Shown here: positions 14,401 through 25,200 of the stretch, one piece after another | Numbering within the stretch: position 1 is the first letter of the stretch | How the letters are laid out: every line of letters starts with the position of its first letter | NCBI GenBank assembly: GCA_034509925.1 | Contig: CM067535.1 | Coordinates: forward strand, 2,663,501 to 2,727,500 | Reading direction: 5' to 3' | Source: Hirudinaria manillensis | Lineage: Eukaryota; Annelida; Clitellata; Hirudinida; Hirudinidae | DNA length: 64,000 nucleotides | Made by a program: the position numbers and the translations under genes | The notes under the pieces: generated by a model | Told to the model about the DNA's origin: nothing | The model's input: only the letters and a program-made list of their open reading frames with translations | The model's database searches: none

Positions 14401-15100
14401 GTTTTCCATACGACATAGCACTCATACAACTAAAATATGTAATTGCATTTGACAAAGTCAAAAGACCAATATGTCTGCCGAAAGAAAGTCTGACGGACGT
14501 TGAGTTACGCTCTTTCAAATACTGCGTTTTCAGTGGATTTGGAAACATTAACAGATGTAAATTAATTCCATTTATAACTTTTAAATCAAATAAATGTTCA
14601 CGTTCTCTTAGAATAGCTGTCACATTTGGTAATTTATTTTTGAAAACTTTTAATTTATATTTTTAAATCACGACACTTCTTTTAGCAAAATGGAAAACAA
14701 ATTATCTCCTGCAAGGACGAATGAATTTAATGACTAATGAGGAATGCATTTCAAACTTGAAAGTTGTTGGGAGAGATCCCGAGAAAGTATATCGAGATTT
14801 ATTTGCAGACAACAGTACCATTTGTATAGGTTCTCATCCAGCAAACACTGGAACAACACCCTGCTCGGTTGTTTCAATTATTTAAAACAACTTTTATCAA
14901 ATTACTTAATTAATTTGTAAACGTTTTAGCAAGACAGCGGTGATCCGCTAGTCTGCAAAGACCAACATGGGATATGGACACAGGTCGGAATTATAACCTC
15001 CACCTTAAAGGATATTAACGGAAAGATTTGCGGAAACGCAGTAATAACCCGAGTGGATCATTACCTGAGCTTTATTGACCTCAGCATAGATGACGCTTAA
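8485..15100 (+). CDS. Gene C: FTP-FTP-LDLa3-SRCR-trypsin protein, probably catalytically impaired
   Basis: Seventeen exons give 791 aa with the same structure as gene B: 8485-8530, 8647-8844, 8965-9069, 9347-9475, 9864-10061, 10180-10284, 10358-10495, 10638-10748, 10962-11075, 11180-11293, 11358-11499, 13440-13550, 13623-13681, 13956-14133, 14282-14556, 14686-14867, 14930-15100. The signal peptide starts MDFLLMFTIIFPGA. Two FTP domains, three LDLa repeats (CDG..DC...DE), SRCR (FYVCADNW...CLELG) and trypsin follow. His57 (TAAHC) and Asp102 (YDIALI) are kept. The serine site reads QDSGDP, so Gly193 of the oxyanion hole is Gln and Gly197 is Asp. Residue 189 is Thr and the activation site is GPY|IING. 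It may be a non-enzymatic homologue. The intron 11500-13439 carries an LTR retrotransposon in antisense. The acceptor at 11180 is weak but keeps frame. Confidence 0.88.
11549..11846 (-). repeat. 3' LTR of the retrotransposon
   Basis: 298-bp partner LTR. The gag-like reading frame ends inside it. Confidence 0.93.
11819..13009 (-). CDS. Retrotransposon gag-like protein with N-terminal SAP domain
   Basis: 396 aa. Residues about 1-45 fit a SAP DNA/RNA-binding motif (YVPRLRQELRDRGLDWKG, then KAEIRERL and W). Residues about 75-160 contain a duplicated block of about 30 aa (RGDLxNTAIPxQDxSLVSG...STEKS). Residues about 205-270 are built of acidic, Leu/Pro-rich 7-aa units encoded by 21-bp repeats. 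I see no zinc knuckle and no pol domain. The frame crosses the polypurine tract and stops 28 bases inside the 3' LTR, so the last residues are LTR-encoded. It presumably packages or tethers the element RNA (inference). It could instead be a captured host SAP gene. Confidence 0.8.
   Translation of the reverse strand: MPKYLDELYVPRLRQELRDRGLDWKGTKAEIRERLGTWLTENGHDPEEYEFENPSHKKMEEFLDFMKKSVDELRRSIRGDLKNTAIPCQDVSLVSGENSTEKSPVGSFEFESEYSKWRRKFVENSRRTIRGDLENTAIPRQDASLVSGGNSTEKSSDVPSTVSGSIGMESLEGTSNHSACVSPETLCVMADLENSTLAPIELSDQVESSAGPRELTEVLVEQVELSEEPVGLPVDHMELLVQPEELLMSHVELPVERTDLIVEQVESTEQPMDLPADVLAPLEITEGSARDFGGVPSKENGAGDPVESLRSGGMVEQEVEHRNGDVTRLKLAGHRSKREETEIPEDGKANGSGICSHEIVGRSDPIPRVKMKMGIDVCSGRTDLRRGSVGSLDPIN
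13072..13089 (-). other. Retrotransposon primer-binding site
   Basis: Starts TGG one base after the 5' LTR and is complementary over 18 nt to a tRNA-like 3' end with acceptor TCCCGAC, discriminator A and CCA. Confidence 0.75.
13091..13388 (-). repeat. 5' LTR of the retrotransposon
   Basis: 298-bp direct repeat, TG...CA ended, nearly identical to 11549-11846. It is the 5' LTR because the element reads on the - strand. Confidence 0.93.
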
Positions 15101-15530
15101 ATCATAACAACATATTTTTATATATTAGAGTTTGAGAAATATAACTTATTTAATGATAAATAAGGTTTGCTTAACATTAACAACCAAATAATAACAATTT
15201 GTTGCCCAAGATTAATCTACTTAAAATAAGTCCAAGGGGACAGGCCATTTTGAATGATAAATGACCATATATAGAGATAAGAGAACGATTATCTGCGTAT
15301 AGAGAAGTTGACATTTCACCACACGAGTGATTTTGAGATTAGAGTCATTTTTGATACTTCTTGGGAATATTTATGCTCGTGGAGCTAAGATGACGCTATG
15401 AAACAAAACATTGACTGAAATTAAAAACTAAAGTTTATAGTGTAATATATATATCATAATTATTTATATAGTAATGTGATGTTTAAAGATATAATGAGTA
15501 ATATAATGTGTTAATGCATCTTAATTTCAA
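15101..15530. other. Intergenic, gene C to pseudogene D
   Basis: AT-rich; no coding signal seen. Confidence 0.4.
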
Positions 15531-17310
15531 GTAACTTTGCCTATGACGAAGGCCACCATGTTCATTTAGCAATCGACGGAGTCATTAATACCTGTTCATA
15601 TGCACTAGATAATAAAAATAAGTGGTCTTGGTGGAGATTTGAGCTGGATGAAATCTTTGACATAGCATCATTAATTTTATAAATGTAACATTTTGTAAAT
15701 CGGTGAATTAGCATATTTATTTTGTTAACGTTCAATAGTAAATAGTTGTTTTGAATGATAATTAGCTTTTGACTTAAATTAGATAGCCAACTCATAAATA
15801 ATCTGAAAGTTTATTTTTCCTTGGATAACGAAGATTACGAGCAAAATTTGTGATGTTCATACCAGAGGCCCAATTCAATACTAAGCGATATGTGTACGGT
15901 TTTTCAATTTCTTGCATAATTTTCGAGAGTCATGAAACGTAAACGAAAAGTAAAGTTTAAACACGCAGAGTCAAATGTTCATTTCATTCAAGATTTATTG
16001 ATTTATTTTCTTAGAGTCTCCTTTGAATTTGTTCTGCAAAACGCCCATCGCTGGTACGTTTGTGACGATAGAAAGAGATGGAGTTATGTGGCCTGGTTAT
16101 TTGTTTATCTGTGAAGTGAATATTTGCGGTGGTGGAGAATCAGGTTGTCAAGCATAAAATTGTTTTTAATTTATAAATTATATACTATAATGTTCTAAAA
16201 TCACATTCTAGATTAAATTTACAAAAAAATTTTTAAATTAGAAATTGTATTTGGATATGGCCTAATTTCTTCATTTATTCTTTTATTAAAAATTTTATTA
16301 GATGACCACTTCGGAGATTGTAAATATTTGATTTGTTAGAGAGCGATTTTGTATATAGTTCGTTAGTTTTTGTTGAAAGTTTTCTGATTTTGTTCAGGCG
16401 AAGGGTTCGCCCGTGCCTTTATCTTTTAATAAGATTAAAAAATTGTATGAGTGATAATGTTAATTAGGTTCATGTCATGTTAAAAGTACCGCGATTAAAT
16501 TCATAAATACAAAGAATTAAAATAAAAAAATTATTAATTCTATAAATATTAGTAACTAGTACCTTTATTAGATAATTATAACTTGTTAACTCTGTAAATA
16601 TTAAAAACTTCATATAATCTATCAATCATAAGGCAGTTTGTCCCTTGCGAAGCCGACGTCTCAAAATGGCCTCTTCCAAGAAAGGTCACATTTAGATGTG
16701 GATGGAAACATTAGCACTTGTGCCAAAGTTATCGCAGGAAGCAGCCAAATTGCCTGGTGGCGAGTAGCATTCGATGACATTTATTACATTTCAAATGTAA
16801 CAATTTATTACGATCCTCGTGATGTCAGTGTGTTTACAAAAATAAATAAATATATATATCTTTTAAAGGCTATGTCTCATGATTTTTTAAGTAAATTTGT
16901 ATTTTAAATAACTTTAATCTTTTAGTTGGATTTTGAACGATGCAAAGGAATTCTATAATAATTACAATTAGGCACAATCGATCGCAGCACGTTCAAAATA
17001 TATTTGTAACACATTTTCCATTTGTTCAGATTCCTATTGACTGAATAACTTCGAGATTAATGTTTCAACTAATGCCGAGGATGTTTATCAATAACTTTGC
17101 GCTAAATTTTACAACTTAACAGACACGTTTAAATGTGAGAACTCTGCAGAAAATGGGATCCATTTTGATCTCTTTGTTTTCAAGAACGAACAGGGAATAT
17201 GGACCCAAATAGGTATTATGAGTGGCAGTTTCTATGGAAAACGCAACAATCCTTGTCAAAACAGTATTCTTTCAAGAATGGATAAATTCTTATTTTTTAT
17301 TGATTCCTTT
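15531..17310 (+). pseudogene. Pseudogene D: internally deleted FTP/trypsin family member
   Basis: Pieces in family order: an FTP1 first exon (15531-15681, WSWWRFELDEIFDI, ending in a stop); an FTP1 second exon (about 15784-15890, SLDNEDYEQNL then a stop, closely matching gene C); an FTP1 third exon (about 16017-16141, open, ending CEVNICGGGES); an FTP2 first exon (about 16635-16820, open, like gene C); and an FTP2 second exon (about 17040-17130, NVSTNAEDVYQ then a stop). About 40 nt later comes the tail of the last trypsin exon (about 17178-17310, GIWTQIGIM), whose GDSGGP is destroyed. All LDLa, SRCR and upstream trypsin exons are gone, consistent with one large deletion. No signal exon was found. 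Confidence 0.88.
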
Positions 17311-20085
17311 ATATTGTCTGCAAGAAACGAAACGCTATGAATTTAGCTTCAAAGCAGCAAAGGAAAAAAAAATTTTTTATTTATCTGGGTCTTGCTATTT
17401 ACTTTTTAACATTGATTCAATTAGAGACATAATAAATTTCCCAAACAAAATTTCACAACATGCTGGAAAGTAATCTAGCAAAAGCCCAAAAAATGCATGT
17501 TGGAACTGCAGACGTCTTTCAATATCATTCTTTTCTTACCATTCTTCTCAAGCGAAATGTCACATCGTGTGTTTCGCTAATGGGAGGTAATTTATCAAAA
17601 GCCCAAGAAATACAGTTTCGTCAGCAAAATTCTGGAACTTTAAAAGCCTACATTGAGCTCATTTTTTTGGCTTAAAATCAAAGATTCATGTAACAATAAA
17701 TTTAAAAAAAAAGTGAAATTAGTAAAATATTTTAATGTATAAATGTATAATTAATAAATAACAATTTAAATGAAATAACGAGACCTCGCGTTCTGGTGAC
17801 GAAAGTATTACCAGCCATATTTAATAGTACAGTTACAGATTAAATTAATATTCCAATCACTGATTGGCTGAATGGGCTGCATTACTGAAATATGACTGTA
17901 AATAAATTTTAGGACAATATTTAATAATATATTTATAATTTATTATCTTTAGGGCAATAGTCATCATAGATCGTGTTCGTAATCTCAACTTATAACCTCA
18001 GTGACATAATTGAACCTGCATATCGTGAGTCAATATGTTTTTGTCATCATCATCATCACATGTTGCGTAACACTTTAAATTTTGAATTCAACAAAATTGT
18101 TTCCAAAAATTATTACCTGAAAAATTTTCCAGGGGAATAGTTTTTTTTTAATTCGGCAATTTTGAAAATTTGGATGTTCCAGAAAACTGAAAAATAATTT
18201 TTAAAACAAGTTTTGAAGAGCTAAAAGTGAAAAAAAAATAGCAAAAAACTTACCAACCAACCATTCAACCGATCAACCAATGACCCACTCACTCAACCAA
18301 CCAATCAACAGCCGATATTTCCATCTGGAGGTCATCGGTGTAGAAATAACGAGGAGTTTGAAGCATTCCGTGCGTGAAATTTTCATGCATATACTTGCGA
18401 AATGCTACATTTTTAATTATGTGGACCAAAATGTTGTGGTTGTTGCAGACAAAACATGATTTTTATTGCAATTTCAATTGTTTTTATTTTATGGTAACGT
18501 TAAAAAAAAACTCAATTTCTTACCGATAAACACCTGAAAACTATGCAAGGTCACGTTGAAGTGATTTTTACAATCACGAATCTGTTGAACCATATTTAAC
18601 CTTGGCACTTGATAAGCAACATCTACATTCAAACGTGTGCCAATCATATTCAGAAGATTTTTAGATCCCACGTTGAAGGCAGGTCATAAATTTATATTGA
18701 AACATTGAATTATTTATTGTCAAGGTTGGAGTCGCATTTCTCAAGCGACAAATTTTTTTTATAAAAAGTTCAATGACAGTAACTTTAGTAGTAGTTCTAA
18801 AGTTAATCTCGAAAAACATGGAAAAGCAGGAATTTTCTGAATTAAATCTAAAAAACCTGCAATTAACGCGACAATACTAAATATTAAAAAATTATTTGTT
18901 CGTTATTTGCAGGAAAAAGTCGCTTAATTACAGAAAATTCTTCAGTCTCTATAAAAAAAAAGATAATAAGTTCAATGCCCTTCTAATTGAGTGAATAGGC
19001 TTTATTCCAGTCTGGAACCTTTTTATTTTCTGTCAATCTTAATAGCAACAAAATGATACACTGAATGATATTATTTATTTATAAATATCATTTGCGATAA
19101 ATAATTATTATTTTGTATTTACTTTTATATGTTATTATTAACAATAAAAATTGCTATTACTATTGCTAATATTATTATTATTATTATTATTAATATTATT
19201 ATTATTATTTGAGCTACTTTTAAGAAACGAAATTAGTTTTTTGTCTTCCATTCCGATGATGAATGGTCTAACATTTGCTGATTTCCCAGGTACAAAGGAT
19301 GCCGTAAATCTACGTTTCAGGCAGGCCTTCCAGCTTCAATTTAATGCTTCGATTTCAGTAGAAAAAAAGTATATATTGCCTTTTCGTTAAGATGTGGTGA
19401 TGGCACAAATTAATATATGAGACGCCCTGTTAACGGATATTGAAAAGAAGGTTGCGAAGCCCCTGATTTGATATATATTTTTAAAATTTCATTTCTCTTT
19501 TCTTTCTTTCCATCGATTTTCTTAAAATAAATATTGCTACCCGGTTTAAATTATATGTAGAATATTTAGAAATAATTGCATAATAATTAAGAATGATTTA
19601 TACTTAATAATCACGAACACCAATTGATACAAATCGAGTCTTTATCATGTCATGTCCAGAGGACACCATTAATTTTAGAGGAGACTACTTATTTTTATTT
19701 TTCACGAGTATTATGTTATACCAACGAACTCATAATTTTTTGACTTTTTAAAGAAGAAGTTGCAATGACAAATTTCGTCGTTTTTTTTATGCGCGATTTC
19801 ACAAAATTAAATAAAAAAAAAGTGAGATTCCATCATTTACTTGGAAATTTTAATTTCCATCATGATTGAATTCCTTCAAAAATCGTTCCATCAGTTTTTA
19901 TAGTTTCGATTCTAACTTTTCTCACGATAATCGAGTGAAACAATACAACTTTTTCTACAACGCAAATAAACTTTTCTTTAGCATTCAACTTCTCAATAAT
20001 CACGCAATAAATTAATTCACAACAAGAACGTGCAATAAATTAATTCGCAACAAATCTCTCGATGGAAATGTTTGAAAACACTAAT
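17311..20085. other. Intergenic, pseudogene D to GPCR1
   Basis: AT-rich with short (ATT)n tracts at about 19168-19210. A weak internal similarity exists between about 17475-17500 and 17590-17615 (TCAAAAGCCCA-like). No gene is recognised. Confidence 0.4.
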
Positions 20086-22294
20086 CTATGAACCTCGTCT
20101 ATCGCCGTATGGCTGATCGCACATTCCAGGAGTTTCCAGTCCTGTGACGATCAAATCCACAACCAGTTTATTCCCCTCATCGTGTTCAGGCAAACATTCC
20201 TGTTGGCAATCGATGATCCCGAAGTCATTGAAGTTTCTTTTGCGTCTTTCTGATGATTTTTGTCCTTCTCCATTCCTTTTCACTTGCTGATTCTGTTTAG
20301 AGTCCATGGCAATGAGCTCGACTTGCCTGGGAGACTGCTTTCGTCGTAAGGTTATCCTGCACTGCCAATTGTTACTTTGTCGATTCGAGAAACAACAAAA
20401 GCAGCTGCGTCTCAGAGGATCAGAATTGTTGAAACGTCCAAAACACCTTTTCAGTTCACTTCTGAATTTCTGTCTGAGGAAGCAGTAGAGATAAAAGTTG
20501 ACAGCGTGGTTGACGTACATTAAAAAGAAGCAGATAAGTCGAATTTTGGTCTCCTTGCTGAAAAGCCTCACTTCACTGTCGAGAAGAGAATATGGAAAAC
20601 TAAAAAAGAGCCAACAGAAAGAAAGGGTGAGTAGGGTTAGAGTCAGTCTCTGCTGACTGCATTCTTTTGATCGTCTTCTCGTGATTCCCTGACGATTTAC
20701 TATGACGTGCTTCTGAAACGTGGCAATCGAGTTTCTCTGAACACCTGGATTACAGCAACCCTGATGAAGTGAGATTAAACACTTTTTTGATTGACATTTG
20801 TCGTCAAGTCTTTGTTTCGGAGAATCAACCATGGCAGGATTGATGCGAGCGGTTGTACGTTTCGAGCATTCTCCAGACTGTTGATTTTTTAAATCACTGC
20901 TACAAAGTTTGTCATGGATAGTAGTGATCCGGGTGGTAAAGAATGACGCAACAATCTTAGTTGTCCGAATAATAGCCATGTTAAATGAAAATAAAAGAAT
21001 CGACGGTAAGAGAGAATAAATAAAAAGGTTTATATTTGTAATCAAAGTGTTTCTTTTGGCTGAGCAAACTAAAGACTTCAGAGTCACGTTTTTTCTATCA
21101 AAATTTGAAAGATTGGAAAGGGAATTTATTTCTAAGTTTACATTGGAGGAGTTCAAAAAATAATGAGATGCTTGTGGCGAGATAACATAATAAGCTAACT
21201 CTGCCGTGTACAAGATGTTAGTGTTTATGACTAGTATTACAAAGATGAGTATTGAAACTGTAAGACATGGACGTCTAACCAGCCAAGTATGACCGGCCTT
21301 CAGAGGCCAATGGACAACCAGAAAACGTTCCGCTGTCACGAGTACAAGTATCCAAGCAGAGATGTGAGTGGCCGAATAGAATCCGTAGAGAATCAGTCTA
21401 CAGGAGCAATCGCTGGTGTGTAGAAGTTCGAATCCTGTGGCCAGTTTCAGCCAGGTTTTAAATCCACTGAGACAGAGAACTGTCGTGTCTGCTATCGCCA
21501 AAACCAGGAGATAGATGGACGAGCAAGTGGTCTGCATGGCTTTTCTTCTCAGAACAATTATTGCTAAAATGTTTCCAATGACTCCGATCAGGAAAACAAC
21601 TGGAAAGAGATGAATGAACCAACGACTAGAGGAGATTTTCCTTGTCACCAGGACATATGGCTCCTTTAAAACAAATTCATCCTAATTATGTGAATTATTA
21701 AGTAATAAAGAGTTTAATGTAAATATTTATAAGTTCAAGTAATATTTTTTGTATTTAATAAAATCCTGACGATGAATACTGTTTGTTGACTATCAATTAA
21801 ATAAGGCATTTATGTATTGGCTGAGATAAAACACGGAACGACCAATTTGTTTTTGTGCGAAATTTAAAAAAAATACACATTTCAAATTTATCAAAACGAG
21901 GCTGCCAAAAATGTCGAATCTTTCAAAACGTGTTTTTCGTATTTAATAATTTTCGAAAATTTCAGATAGATGTCGTGAATATCACAGCATTCAATGATGC
22001 TAATTGTGACCATTTTTGTTGCCAAAAAAATTGAGCTACTCCTGATCTTCTCTCATCCTCTTATGATGTAATTAGTTAAGTATTTTTATTTCAAATAATA
22101 CGACTTTAAAAAAAAACGAAAATAAAAAATCTTCAAGTATACGCTTCAAGGTCAGAAAAATAAAGGTTTGTAAAGATAGAAATAGTTTGAAGAAATTCGT
22201 TATACGAGGTCTTACTCACCGGATTATTGAAAGCTGGTCTTCCATCTCCAACGCTGAAGGACAAGTTGATTGATGACGTTTTTGAAGAATTCAT
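20086..22294 (-). CDS. GPCR1: rhodopsin-class receptor, peptide-receptor-like
   Basis: Two coding exons, 22220-22294 and 20086-21681, give 556 aa. The first encodes a 25-residue N-terminus (starts MNSSKTSSINLSFS, with an N-glycosylation sequon) and ends at a strong GTGAGT donor. The second carries all seven membrane helices: TM1 GVIGNILAIIVL, TM2 LAIADTT, the TM3-end motif ERF in place of DRY, a long third intracellular loop of about 130 residues, TM6 FCWLFFSFPYSLL, and TM7 NFYLY in place of NPxxY. The cytosolic tail is long, Arg/Lys/Gln-rich, with a Cys cluster just after helix 8 that could be palmitoylated. The ERF and NFxxY variants recall invertebrate FMRFamide/myosuppressin-type receptors, but the ligand is unknown. 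GPCR2 is its inverted paralogue. Confidence 0.88.
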
Positions 22295-25200
22295 AACGAT
22301 GTACTTTTTAATGCTGCTTGTAAAATTGATGAACTGACTTTGATAGGTTTACGTCTAAAACAATAAATCATAATTGTAGATTAATTTAATTAGGGTTACT
22401 TTAAATCTGTTCTCTGCTCTGTATGTTATTTGTGCTCACTGCTGTGCTAATGGTTGTCTGAAATTTGTGCTGGAAACTATTGTAAATAAAGAGAATGCGG
22501 AACAAATGTTTGAAATTGTCCTTTTGAGAAAATTCAATAAAACGTCACTCGGCATTGTTGGAATGATGTCAAATTAACTCCCCTTAAAATTCTATCGAGA
22601 TGATATTTTAAACGCTTCATATCAACATTCAATATTATTATTATTATTAAATCCAAACGATATAAAATAACTTGGAACAATAATTGCTGATTGATTATTT
22701 TAATAAATCCTTTAAAATCGGTTAAAAGAACTTTAAGTAGAAATAACGAGTTAATGAAGCTTTACTAAAATGGAATAACAATTAGGGATGTAATTAAGTA
22801 ATAAACTCAAATCTAGTGAAACATTATATATTAATAATAATTATTAATAATTGTTAATTAATTAATAATAATTCGTAGCAATTATTATTGATGCAACAAT
22901 AATAATATTAATAATAGAACAAAATAATTAATTAATAAGTGTTAATAATAGTATTATTATCATGATGATGATGATGATGGTGATTATTATTATTCTTGTA
23001 AATCTTTTTTTGTAATACCCTTTCATCTTGCTCTGAAATAATAGCTTGCGGAGTGGTCCTGTTCAAAATTGAAATTACTTCGACGAAACAATTTGTTAAA
23101 CTGTCAGATTTTTATTTATTATTATTATTATTATTATTATCAAATTAAATTATTTTGTTCATAGAAGGACTTCCATTTTACTAATGTTTTTAAACTAAGT
23201 TTTATTTTTTAAGTTTCATTAGCGAGGTATTACCGACTGACGTTTCCGTCAAATTTCTGCTTAAATTTAATCGTCTAAATCGAATTTTCCTTTTAATTTT
23301 TTTTTTTTTAGGTTTCGCAATATCCGCTGTTGTGTTATGCTTTCTCCAACGTGTAGTTCAATGAATAAAACTTGGTTCAGTTCAAGATACTCTAAATGTA
23401 AACATGAGAAAATGAAATCATTTAGCAATTATTCAATATCATCCAACTCTTTCTATAGGTACCATGTTGGTGAAACAGGTCACATTACTCAACGCCGTCG
23501 CTTTTTTTCCTTATTAACGAATAATTGTAAAATAAAAATAAAAAGTATTTTGTTACATTTCATTTTAAATTAAAATATTTTGGGCGAAAATATTTTATTT
23601 CATTATTAGGATTTATTATTATTCAAGCGCCACGATTCCATCTTGAAACCTACAATTTGCGGACTTTCTTGACTTAAGAAGCCTTCAGAATGCATTTCGA
23701 TGTTTGCTTTTGCCAGCTTTCATCCTCTTCTGCTGCTAAATTTGACGGCCTCCATCACAAACACTGCAAATTTGTTCTTGAATTTGCTCTCAGCTTACAT
23801 CAATTTCAGTGGTATTAACGATGATTCATCATAAGATATCAGTCTTTGAGCGGCATTAGGTTAGAAAGAAATCATTTTATAGACGGTTATTGAAAGGTTT
23901 TATTATAGATTTCTCGAAGGTGCTGAAACATATTTATATCGGGAAAGTAAAAAATAATTTTGTAATGAATCACAAAATTCAAAAATCCAAAAGAACTCAC
24001 ATTTTTTTCTAATAATTTAAAGAGTAAATTAAAAATTAAATAATATCCAATTTAATTTCTTTTTCCTATTCAAAATGAAAAGTTAATTGTTTCACTTTTA
24101 TAAATTCCCTTTTTAATCTATTTTAAGCCCGAGAAGCGACAAATGTCCAATTATCTTCCATTTTCGTTTGCAGGAAATAAAAAAAGCGCACGCACATCCG
24201 TTTCCAAAATTTCTAAAATAATAAATAATTAAAATAAATAATAAAATAATTAAACAACGCCGACCATCGAATTAAAATTTATTTCATTTTAAACGCTTCT
24301 TGACGCGCGTTCACGTTGCGAGTTCACTTTCAGAAGTTTCCCAAACCGCTCTTAACGACCTCATCAATTAGTCGTCAGTTTTACTTAATTCCTCTCGGGA
24401 GATGTCCCTAGGTTGTCAGAAACCGGACCGGCTGGAAGTGCTTCAATTCAAAACCCCATAATTTAAAGATATCAAAGAGCACCCTGCCAGATATTGGAGG
24501 AGAATTTTAAAAGAGTCAAATTTATTTAATGAAATAAACATCAAAAAATAAAATAAAAGAATTACTTCTTTTTTAGATATTTAAAAATCCAAAAGCCCTT
24601 CACGAAACATCTTGTCGTGCTTATGGCCAATTTTCACCAGCAAAAAGGAAGCCTATCGTGTTTGCAACGTCTATTCAAGTTGATGTAACTCAAATTTATT
24701 TCTAGGTCACTGAAAAAATGGAAATGTCTTGAATCTTGTGAAAGACAAATTATTAATTTTATATTTAGACTTGCAGAACTTATAAATTCACCAAATTTAC
24801 TTGAAAAGACACTGAAGTCAAAGTGGCTGAAAAGAGCAACATAAAAGCCAATCTAAAAGGATAAAATATATTGCTTTAAGAGATTTTTTTAATCCCACTT
24901 ATCAGATGCAATTTTTCTTAACCTTGGCTTGGACTAATCATGAATATCGCAACAATATCGTGTAAATAACCACTTAAATTTGATAGCTGACAAATGGTAA
25001 ATAAAATAAAATAATATATAAATAATAAATAAATAAAATAAATGCCATAATGATATACAAATTAATATATTTAAAACAATATATAAAGATATGGACACAG
25101 CATCATTAATAATGAAACTAATCGTATTTTAATTAAATCTTTTAATATTTTCATTTTAGTAGCATTGAAAAAAAATAGTCCATTGGAATTAACTTAAATA

